Below are positions 15,698 through 20,855 of a stretch of DNA of 20,855 nt, in pieces. Numbering within the stretch: position 1 is the first letter of the stretch; each line of letters begins with the position of its first letter. The notes under the pieces were generated by a model that had not been told where the DNA came from, made no database searches, and worked only from the letters and a program-made list of their open reading frames with translations. Source of the DNA: Dehalococcoidales bacterium (GTDB lineage Bacteria; Chloroflexota; Dehalococcoidia; Dehalococcoidales; UBA2162); NCBI GenBank assembly GCA_016844285.1, contig JAENIS010000028.1:1-20855 (forward strand), written 5' to 3'. Position numbers and translations under genes: made by a program.

Positions 15698-16465
15698 TCA
15701 GCTCCGCCTTATCGGTATACTCTTTTGGGTCAGATATTCTTTCGTTTGACGTATGGAGTACTCTCCGTAATGAAAGATACTGGCGGCCAGAATGGCATCT
15801 GCCTTACCCAGCACAAGAACCTGATAAAGGTCTTCCAGAGTACCGGCGCCGCCACTGGCAATAACCGGCACCTTTACCATCTCAGAGATGGTTCGGGTAA
15901 GCTCAATATCATAGCCGGCCCGATGACCATCGGCATCAATGCTGGTCAGCAATATTTCTCCTGCCCCCAGGCTCACTACCTGCTTTGTCCAGCTAACTGC
16001 GTCAATACCGGTTGGCTTCTGTCCGCTATTGATATAAACCTCCCACTGAGACGGGTCATTGTCTCTCCGTTTGGCATCAATGGCAACGACAATACACTGG
16101 CTACCGAACCTTTCGGCGCCCTCGCTAATTAGCTTCGGATTAAGCACGGCGGCAGTGTTTATCGCCACTTTATCCGCTCCGGCTAAAAGAATACGCCGCA
16201 TATCAGCAACACTGCGTAAGCCACCACCAACGGTAAGCGGGATAAAGACTCTTTCCGAGATGCGTTCCACAATATCGACCAGAGTATCACGCCCTTCCGG
16301 GGTGGCCGTTATATCCAGAAAAACCAGCTCATCAGCTCCTTCCCGGTAGTAAAAACCTGCCAGTTCTACCGGGTCGCCGGCATCACGTAGCTCGATAAAG
16401 CTTTTTCCCTTGACGACGCGCCCGTCTTTGACGTCAAGACAGGGAATAATTCTCTTCGTTAGCAT
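15698..16465 (-). CDS. hisF: Imidazole glycerol phosphate synthase, cyclase subunit
   Basis: This 255-residue (beta/alpha)8 protein turns PRFAR plus ammonia into imidazole glycerol phosphate and AICAR in histidine synthesis. Catalytic Asp11 (IPCLDVKDG) and Asp130 (VVAIDAKR) are present, as are Lys19, both phosphate-binding halves (TVGGG 78-82, ASGGAG near 200) and the ammonia-gate charges Arg5, Glu46, Lys99 and Glu170 (equivalent to 167 in the Thermotoga enzyme). Residues 21-22 are Lys-Ser, where the Thermotoga and E. coli enzymes have Thr-Asn and Val-Gln. The protein looks fully functional. It starts one base after the stop of the class II glutaminase gene and ends four bases before the glutamate synthase core, so it is locked inside the glutamate synthase operon. 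Its usual partner hisH is two genes upstream. Confidence 0.95.
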   Translation of the reverse strand: MLTKRIIPCLDVKDGRVVKGKSFIELRDAGDPVELAGFYYREGADELVFLDITATPEGRDTLVDIVERISERVFIPLTVGGGLRSVADMRRILLAGADKVAINTAAVLNPKLISEGAERFGSQCIVVAIDAKRRDNDPSQWEVYINSGQKPTGIDAVSWTKQVVSLGAGEILLTSIDADGHRAGYDIELTRTISEMVKVPVIASGGAGTLEDLYQVLVLGKADAILAASIFHYGEYSIRQTKEYLTQKSIPIRRS

Positions 16466-16466
16466 T

Positions 16467-17603
16467 TCACACTGTCCCCATAGCTTCGACCAACGGCCGT
16501 TGCGGCGATACTTTCAGCCTGCCGATAATCGGTTCGCCACCCATCGGTATCCATGACCTGTCCAGGTCAGGAGAAATCAGGCGTATCGCTGATTCCTCCG
16601 AGGAAAGATACAGAATGTCGCCTTTCACCCCCACCGTCAGCGGCCGCAGGCGAATACGGTCGGTAAGGCCGATCATCTCACCATGATGGGCAATAATTAC
16701 GGTGAAGGGTCCGTTCAAGAGCAAGCTGCCGTAGACCTGGCGCAGCGTCCGGTAGAGCTTCTGCTCTGGCGGTGAACTGCGCTCGATATCGTTCCAGAAG
16801 GGTGATGCCATGACCTTAACCGCTACCTCTATGGGAAGGTGGTGTTTTCTTACCAGCAGGTCAACGGCATAAGCCATCACCTCGGTATCGGTTTGCATAG
16901 TGCAATGATAGCCAAATTGCTCCAGGTAACGCTTGTTGATACCGTAAGACGAAATCTCGCCGTTATGGACTACCGTCCAGTCGAGGATACAAAAAGGGTG
17001 AGCTCCACCCCACCAGCCCGGGGTATTGGTCGGGAAGCGCCCGTGTGCCGTCCAGAGGTAACCCTCGTATTGTTCCAGAGCGAAGTATTCGGCAATTTCC
17101 TCGGGATAGCCAACCCCCTTGAAGACGCCCATATCTTTGCCGCTGGAAAAGACAAAACTATCCAAGAGCTTGGTATTGATAGTCATCACCGCATCCACAA
17201 TATAGTCCTCCGCTGACTTGTCACCAAGCTGGTGTTGACCAAGCTCAAGGAAATAGCGCCAGACCAGGGGAGGGGATTTAATGGCCGGGGTTGGCCGTGT
17301 TGGCACCTCTTCGTCATGAATCAGGTTAAATTTGTCGCGGAGAAAAGCCTCCGTCTCTCTTTTGCCACGCTCGCTAAGATACATGATGTGGAAGGCATAA
17401 AGGTCAGCATATTCCGGGTATAACCCGTAGATGGCAAACCCGCCACCCAGGCCATTACCCCGGTCATGCATATTGGCAATCGCCCGGATAATACCTTGCC
17501 CGGAGAAGCGCCGGCCCGAAGTATCCATCATGCCGAATAAAGAACAGGCATCAGTCACTTTATCGTCAAAGTAGGGGTTATTCGTCTGTCTTATGTCCTT
17601 CAT
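16467..17603 (-). CDS. Class II glutamine amidotransferase subunit of split glutamate synthase
   Basis: The 378-residue protein releases ammonia from glutamine for the synthase core. Class II glutaminases use an N-terminal Cys; here it should be Cys20, in [10 protein letters not shown], exposed after removal of a 19-residue propeptide. Conserved substrate-binding motifs are [11 protein letters not shown] (187-197), [13 protein letters not shown] (213-221) and QTDTEV (237-242). A segment of about 120 residues (60-185) separates the nucleophile region from these motifs. The start at 17603 was chosen because GGGAGG lies seven bases upstream; an ATG two codons earlier is too close to it. The gene follows the FAD oxidoreductase by about 45 bases and precedes hisF by one base. 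PurF and GlmS were considered but lack this context and length. Confidence 0.9.
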   Translation of the reverse strand: MKDIRQTNNPYFDDKVTDACSLFGMMDTSGRRFSGQGIIRAIANMHDRGNGLGGGFAIYGLYPEYADLYAFHIMYLSERGKRETEAFLRDKFNLIHDEEVPTRPTPAIKSPPLVWRYFLELGQHQLGDKSAEDYIVDAVMTINTKLLDSFVFSSGKDMGVFKGVGYPEEIAEYFALEQYEGYLWTAHGRFPTNTPGWWGGAHPFCILDWTVVHNGEISSYGINKRYLEQFGYHCTMQTDTEVMAYAVDLLVRKHHLPIEVAVKVMASPFWNDIERSSPPEQKLYRTLRQVYGSLLLNGPFTVIIAHHGEMIGLTDRIRLRPLTVGVKGDILYLSSEESAIRLISPDLDRSWIPMGGEPIIGRLKVSPQRPLVEAMGTV

Positions 17604-17653
17604 CAACATGCCTCCCTTAATGATTACCTATAGCCCACCCCGCTAACCCTTCC

Positions 17654-18988
17654 CTATTTACGGACAAGCTCTTCTTTAAGTGATTTAGCCAGGGTTACTA
17701 GCGAAGAAGGCGTTCTAATACGGGCTCGCCAGATTTCTTCAGGAAGAGAGGCCAGTCCGAAGTCATCAGCGACGAGAGACTTTTTAAAGTCATCAACCTT
17801 TATCCTATCTTTCATCAAGCTGAAGACGATACCCGACTTCTCAATGTCGCCAATAAAGACCATCCCGACGATATAACCATCTTTTAACACGACCTTCTTG
17901 TAGGTCGAGCCATGTCGATTGTTGAGGATTTCGTAGCTACTATCAGGCGGACTGATTATCCCTGCCGAGATAACGGCTAACCCGAAATAGCTCAGTGAAT
18001 TCATCGCTGTCCCCCCCGGGTATTCCGTGGTCTTACCGGCCATGTTAAAGCCGGCAACACGGCCACCGAGATAGGCATTAGGCCAGACGGGAGTCAGCCG
18101 ATTCTCGCCGTAGATAAAGTCATAAGCCTCAGCCGCATCACCACAAGCGTAAATATCAGGTATCGAGGTGGCCATATGGCGGTCAACGATGATGCCCCGG
18201 TTGACCTTTATACCGGCAGCAACGGCAAGCTCAGTGCGTGGCCGCACACCGATGGCGGCGATAACCAGCTCACAGGGTATCGGGCGGCTGTTGTCCAGAA
18301 TGACGCTAGTGGTATCACCCGCCGAGTAGCTTCTCACCTTGGCTACTGTCTGCCCGACCACGATTTCAACACCTGCCTGCCTGAGAACCTGGTCGACGAG
18401 AGCCGAAGCTTCCTCATCCAGGATGGTATTCAAAACTCGGTCCTTCATTTCCACCACCGTCACCTCGACCCCTCGCTTCACCAGGGCTTCGGTAACACTT
18501 ATCCCGATGAGTCCACCACCGATAATCACCGCTCTCGCTCTCCGGGGATACTGAATCAGAAACTGGTCGATGAGCTTGGCATCACCAAGAGTGGCAAAGG
18601 TGAAAACCCCTTTCAACTCGATGCCCTCGATGCGGGGCACAATCGGCGAACCACCGGTCGCAAGCAATAGTTTCTCCCAGGTAATTTCTCGATTGTTGGC
18701 CAGATGCACGCTGTGGCTGGCGATATCAATCCGCTCTACTGTGGTATCCAGCAAAGCACGGATATTCTGCTTTGCGTAGAAATCAGCCGGACGGAACAAC
18801 ATCCTTTCCAGAGGGCATCTTTCCGCCAGGTATTCTGAAATCAACGGACGAGAGTAAGCCGGGTAAGGCTCATCGGAGACGATGGCAATTGTCCCGCTCT
18901 TATCTACCAGACGGATAGCCTCCGCTGCCCCGACGCCTCCCGCCGAATTGCCGATAATAAGGTATTTCACGTTCTCGATATTAGCCAT
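17654..18988 (-). CDS. FAD/NAD(P)-dependent oxidoreductase, probable electron-input subunit of the glutamate synthase
   Basis: This 444-residue flavoprotein has two dinucleotide-binding folds: LIIGNSAGGVGAAEAI (10-25) for FAD and AVIIGGGLIGISVTEAL (153-169) for NAD(P)H. LATGGSP (109-115) and DIYACGDAAE (278-287) complete the pyridine nucleotide-disulfide oxidoreductase pattern, closest in style to nitrite-reductase or rubredoxin-reductase-type proteins rather than GltD. No redox-active disulfide is obvious. AAGGA stands seven bases before the ATG, six bases after hisH. The position beside a four-cluster ferredoxin and the glutamate synthase subunits suggests it takes electrons from NAD(P)H, or exchanges them with ferredoxin, in place of the classical small subunit. 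That role is inference. Confidence 0.88.
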   Translation of the reverse strand: MANIENVKYLIIGNSAGGVGAAEAIRLVDKSGTIAIVSDEPYPAYSRPLISEYLAERCPLERMLFRPADFYAKQNIRALLDTTVERIDIASHSVHLANNREITWEKLLLATGGSPIVPRIEGIELKGVFTFATLGDAKLIDQFLIQYPRRARAVIIGGGLIGISVTEALVKRGVEVTVVEMKDRVLNTILDEEASALVDQVLRQAGVEIVVGQTVAKVRSYSAGDTTSVILDNSRPIPCELVIAAIGVRPRTELAVAAGIKVNRGIIVDRHMATSIPDIYACGDAAEAYDFIYGENRLTPVWPNAYLGGRVAGFNMAGKTTEYPGGTAMNSLSYFGLAVISAGIISPPDSSYEILNNRHGSTYKKVVLKDGYIVGMVFIGDIEKSGIVFSLMKDRIKVDDFKKSLVADDFGLASLPEEIWRARIRTPSSLVTLAKSLKEELVRK

Positions 18989-18994
18989 TATTCC

Positions 18995-19618
18995 TTACCT
19001 AGCTGCTGCCCCGGCCAGCGCCATCTTGACGAAATTGTCATAAAACCTGAGGCCGACATCGCCACTCTTCTCAGGATGAAACTGGGTGGCGACCAAGTTT
19101 CCCCGGGCAATGACACTGCATATCGGGATGCCATAATCAGTCTCGCCAGCGACCAGTGCTTTGTCCTCCGGCTCGACATAATAACTGTGCACAAAGTAGA
19201 AATTGGCTTCACTGGGTATGCCGGCAAACACCGGATGGGCAAACTTTTGTCGCACCTGATTCCAACCCATGTGAGGAACCTTTAGCCCGGCTGGCAGCCT
19301 CCGTACTTTCCCCGGAATAATACCGAGACACTGGTGGCCACCACCTTCCTCGCTGACGGTACATAAGACCTGCAATCCAATACAGACGCCTAAAAAGGGA
19401 CGGCCGTCACTGACCACCTGACGTATGGCGCTGACCAGTCCTAGTTTATTAAGGCTGCTCATGGTATCAGCGGCAGCACCAACCCCAGGCAAAATGACGG
19501 CCGTTGAGCTAATCACCTCTTCCGGGTTACTGGTTATTTTCGGCTGATAGCCCAACCGGGTGATAGCATTCACCACACTACGCAAGTTGCCGGCACCATA
19601 GTCAATTATCGTAATCAT
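18995..19618 (-). CDS. hisH: Imidazole glycerol phosphate synthase, glutaminase subunit
   Basis: The protein starts MITIIDYGAGNLRSV, a typical HisH opening, and is 207 residues long. It is a class I (triad) glutaminase supplying ammonia to HisF. Using this start, the nucleophile is Cys79 in GVCIGLQVL, with His181 and Glu183 in FHPEKSG. The oxyanion region ILPGVGAAADTM and VPHMGWNQV are also present, so it should be active. An ATG two codons upstream is only two bases from the GAGG ribosome site, whereas the chosen ATG is eight bases away. It lies between the ferredoxin gene and the FAD oxidoreductase in the glutamate synthase operon. No other histidine genes except hisF are in the window. Confidence 0.94.
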   Translation of the reverse strand: MITIIDYGAGNLRSVVNAITRLGYQPKITSNPEEVISSTAVILPGVGAAADTMSSLNKLGLVSAIRQVVSDGRPFLGVCIGLQVLCTVSEEGGGHQCLGIIPGKVRRLPAGLKVPHMGWNQVRQKFAHPVFAGIPSEANFYFVHSYYVEPEDKALVAGETDYGIPICSVIARGNLVATQFHPEKSGDVGLRFYDNFVKMALAGAAAR

Positions 19619-19636
19619 TTTCATGGCCTCGAATCA

Positions 19637-20068
19637 TCAGTGATAGAGCAAAGCCCCATTAGGGCAATTGGCGACGCAGGCAGGCATATCAGCGCCGCGG
19701 CAGAGGTCACATTTTACAATCTTTTTCTGCTCTGTATTCTGTCTTATCGCTCCGGAAGGGCAACTCAGAATACACGTCCAGCAGCCGACACACTTCTCGG
19801 TATCGACATCGACCAGTCCCGTCTCCGGGTTACGGGTAAGAGCGCCGGTAAGGCAGGCATAAACGCAGGCCGGCTCGTCACAATGCTGGCAGCGCACGGA
19901 AAAGGCCAGCGGTTTCTTTTCCTCAAGCCAGACTCGCGCTAACGGCCGGGGTGATTCCTTCTTGAAGGCCTTGATGAGGTCTTTTGACTCAGAATGCTGC
20001 CGCTGGCAATACACCTCACAGAGGTGACAGCCCATGCAGACCGTTTCTTTAACATAAACTCTTTTCAT
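19637..20068 (-). CDS. Four-cluster [4Fe-4S] ferredoxin-type electron-transfer protein
   Basis: The 143-residue protein has 16 cysteines in four groups: 11/14/17/21, 60/63/68/72, 93/96/99/103 and 120/123/131/135. This is the HycB/CooF/DmsB-like pattern for four [4Fe-4S] clusters. There is no signal peptide or membrane segment, so it is cytoplasmic. It is the first gene of the operon, directly below the promoter at 20126-20154, and is followed 18 bases later by hisH. With the FAD oxidoreductase it probably forms an electron wire into the ferredoxin domain of the glutamate synthase core. Similar subunits serve hydrogenases, formate dehydrogenases and aldehyde oxidoreductases, so the assignment rests on context. 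Confidence 0.9.
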   Translation of the reverse strand: MKRVYVKETVCMGCHLCEVYCQRQHSESKDLIKAFKKESPRPLARVWLEEKKPLAFSVRCQHCDEPACVYACLTGALTRNPETGLVDVDTEKCVGCWTCILSCPSGAIRQNTEQKKIVKCDLCRGADMPACVANCPNGALLYH

Positions 20069-20094
20069 CGGAATGACCTCTATCCTATTCCTTT

Positions 20095-20122
20095 GGCATG
20101 CGGTAATCGGTTGCCGTATGCC
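20095..20122 (-). promoter_or_regulatory. Inverted repeat at the predicted transcription start of the glutamate synthase operon
   Basis: GGCATGCGG and CCGTATGCC face each other across 10 bases, pairing at eight of nine positions with one G-T. The repeat covers the predicted start (about 20119) just below the -10, where a repressor would block transcription. It could equally act as a 5' hairpin in the mRNA. It does not match the GGAA-N6-TTCC operator described for methanogen NrpR, so the binding protein is unknown. Confidence 0.45.
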
Positions 20123-20125
20123 AGT

Positions 20126-20154
20126 ATCTTAACACATCCCGTATTTTTTGTCAA
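20126..20154 (-). promoter_or_regulatory. Strong sigma70-type promoter of the glutamate synthase / hisHF operon
   Basis: On the minus strand a perfect TTGACA (20154-20149) and TAAGAT (20131-20126) are separated by exactly 17 bases, followed by a leader of about 50 bases with a weak GAGGTC ribosome site before the ferredoxin ATG at 20068. This is the best promoter match in the window and defines the upstream limit of the seven-gene operon. Confidence 0.7.
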
Positions 20155-20468
20155 CACCTTTTAGGAGGTTCTGTTTAAAGACCAACGCAATGAAATAGGG
20201 TAGTGTGTCCTTCTTACTTATTATAAGCAATAACTGACATGCCCGGTGCCGCAGTTACCGCTCCAGGCGCTATTTCCTGGTATACAGCCAGAGCCGCCGG
20301 CACGATGACCTTGTAGTGCTGGTGTTTTACCCTTCGCCTGGCAAAATATCACCCTGTAATCAAAAAATAAGCCCCGCAAAGTTCTTTTGAGTGGTTTAGT
20401 ACCTCCAGGGGTAACAAGAGGCTTCTTTACGCTTATGTTTTCGCTCTTTTGCAGGGACCTCACCCCCT
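20155..20468. other. Gene-poor stretch with a possible gene remnant
   Basis: No convincing gene was found here. On the minus strand 20348-20214 stays open for 44 codons and ends in a stop. It reads in a protein-like way (VIVPAALAVYQEIAPG, TAAPGMSVIAYNK), but it has no start codon and a stop immediately upstream. It may be the tail of a decayed gene or chance. Other open frames over it are of low quality. Confidence 0.2.
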
Positions 20469-20529
20469 TAATCCCCCTCTCCTTTTAGGAGAGGGGGAGA
20501 AGATGGAAAGAGGGGCTTCGCCCCTCTTA
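20469..20529 (+). repeat. Two-hairpin interspersed repeat, copy 2
   Basis: Hairpin one is CCCCCTCTCCT-TTT-AGGAGAGGGGG (20473-20497) and hairpin two is AAGAGGGGC-TTC-GCCCCTCTT (20508-20528). They occur in the same order and strand as at 4746-4802, 15.7 kb away. The segment joining them is A/G-rich in both. The preceding CTCACCCCCTTAATCCCCCT belongs to the same repeat style. It lies between the divergent glutamate synthase operon and the gene starting at 20607, and could insulate the two. Confidence 0.7.
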
Positions 20530-20590
20530 AACACCTTGATTGACCTGGAATGCAAGCGATAACTTGACATAACACTTGCAAGGCAATATT

Positions 20591-20600
20591 GTGGTATAAT
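20591..20600 (+). promoter_or_regulatory. Extended -10 promoter immediately before the 3'-edge gene
   Basis: TGG-TATAAT is a perfect -10 (20595-20600) with the extended TGn motif. There is a TTGACA at 20574-20579, but it is about 15 bases from the -10 hexamer by position and so not at standard spacing; the extended -10 probably does the work. Initiation about seven bases downstream would fall on the ATG at 20607. Confidence 0.45.
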
Positions 20601-20606
20601 GAGGGT

Positions 20607-20855
20607 ATGGATACTCTTATAGTTATCTTTAGTGGTGTAGCTGCCATTGGAGGTGTTGCAGCTGTCATTACACTTTGGAGTAGTACATCTAGGGTTATTG
20701 TTAAGATAGACTGGCTCGAAAATGTTCCGTTGCCACATATTTATCATGTAATAGTTGAAAATCGAGCATATAGACAGATACGATTTAAAGAAGTTGGGTT
20801 TGTGGGCTATGATAACTATTTTAAAATTAAAAATCCTAATTTCTCCTATAATCTA
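20607..20855 (+). CDS. Hypothetical membrane-anchored protein, N-terminal part (runs off right edge)
   Basis: An open frame of 83 codons reaches the window edge without a stop. The N-terminus MDTLIVIFSGVAAIGGVAAV continues hydrophobic to about residue 24, giving one membrane-spanning segment. It is followed by VIVKIDW and VIVENRAYRQIRFKEVGFVGYDNYFKI, beta-strand-rich text like that of small proteins with a membrane anchor and a cytoplasmic or exported beta-sandwich. No function can be given. The stretch is clearly AT-richer than the rest of the window and uses A/T-ending codons (ATA, AGA, AAA), which suggests recent acquisition. GAGGGT directly abuts the ATG, too close for a normal ribosome site, and the promoter position suggests a leaderless transcript. 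Confidence 0.6.
   Translation, partial: MDTLIVIFSGVAAIGGVAAVITLWSSTSRVIVKIDWLENVPLPHIYHVIVENRAYRQIRFKEVGFVGYDNYFKIKNPNFSYNL

Noticed and set aside
15698..16465. HisF as a paralogue with another function (WbpI/LPS type or phage)
   Set aside because: Both catalytic Asp residues, Lys19, phosphate sites and ammonia-gate residues are present and HisH is in the same operon, so ordinary imidazole glycerol phosphate synthase is the simpler reading.
20095..20122. Inverted repeat as a riboswitch or T-box
   Set aside because: The leader is only about 50 bases and has a single small stem. There is no terminator alternative or conserved riboswitch core.
20460..20747. Minus-strand 95-codon frame at the right edge
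   Set aside because: It crosses the two-hairpin repeat and opposes the plus-strand gene that has a promoter and a membrane segment. Its composition (many Asn, Thr, Ser) is not gene-like.

Overview
The window looks like part of the chromosome of a strictly anaerobic bacterium of the Chloroflexota, probably Dehalococcoidia. This is inferred from gene content and style, not from a marker gene. The clues are a lipoprotein solute-binding protein with a long Pro/Thr/Ala linker, tandem family III CoA-transferases, a four-subunit 2-oxoacid:ferredoxin oxidoreductase, an archaeal-type split glutamate synthase, an NrpR-type regulator otherwise best known from methanogens, and interspersed hairpin repeats. 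No rRNA, tRNA, CRISPR array, transposase or phage gene was seen.

Layout. (1) 1-4461, minus strand: a probable catabolic operon with a strong promoter, a peptide/opine-type ABC substrate-binding lipoprotein, two CaiB/BaiF CoA-transferases joined by a 4-base ATGA overlap, and the first 27 codons of an Old Yellow Enzyme-type flavin oxidoreductase that runs off the left edge. (2) 4382-4944: a gene-poor stretch with a plus-strand promoter-like site whose spacer carries a 16-bp palindrome, and one copy of a two-hairpin repeat. (3) 4945-7267, minus: a PhoB/OmpR-type response regulator, its soluble PAS histidine kinase and an FmdB-like zinc-ribbon protein. (4) 7421-10205, plus: korDABC for 2-oxoglutarate (or related 2-oxoacid):ferredoxin oxidoreductase, with overlapping genes and a promoter overlaid by a PhoB-style direct repeat. 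(5) 10331-13071, minus: nadE (glutamine-dependent NAD+ synthetase) followed by nrpR. (6) 13425-20154, minus: a seven-gene operon in the order four-cluster ferredoxin, hisH, FAD/NAD(P) oxidoreductase, class II glutaminase subunit, hisF, FMN/Fe-S glutamate synthase core, GXGXG subunit. It has a textbook sigma70-type promoter and an inverted repeat at the predicted transcription start. (7) 20155-20855: repeats, a possible gene remnant, and the start of an AT-rich plus-strand gene for a membrane-anchored protein that runs off the right edge.

How the genes fit together (inference). Regions 4-6 form a carbon-nitrogen junction. Kor interconverts succinyl-CoA and 2-oxoglutarate with ferredoxin. The split glutamate synthase combines 2-oxoglutarate with glutamine-derived ammonia. 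NadE, HisH and the class II subunit are three glutaminases of unrelated fold. NrpR senses 2-oxoglutarate in the methanogens where it has been studied. The most unusual point is that both halves of imidazole-glycerol-phosphate synthase (HisH, HisF) are threaded between the glutamate synthase subunit genes. Operon limits, regulator targets and substrate choices come from sequence reading alone.
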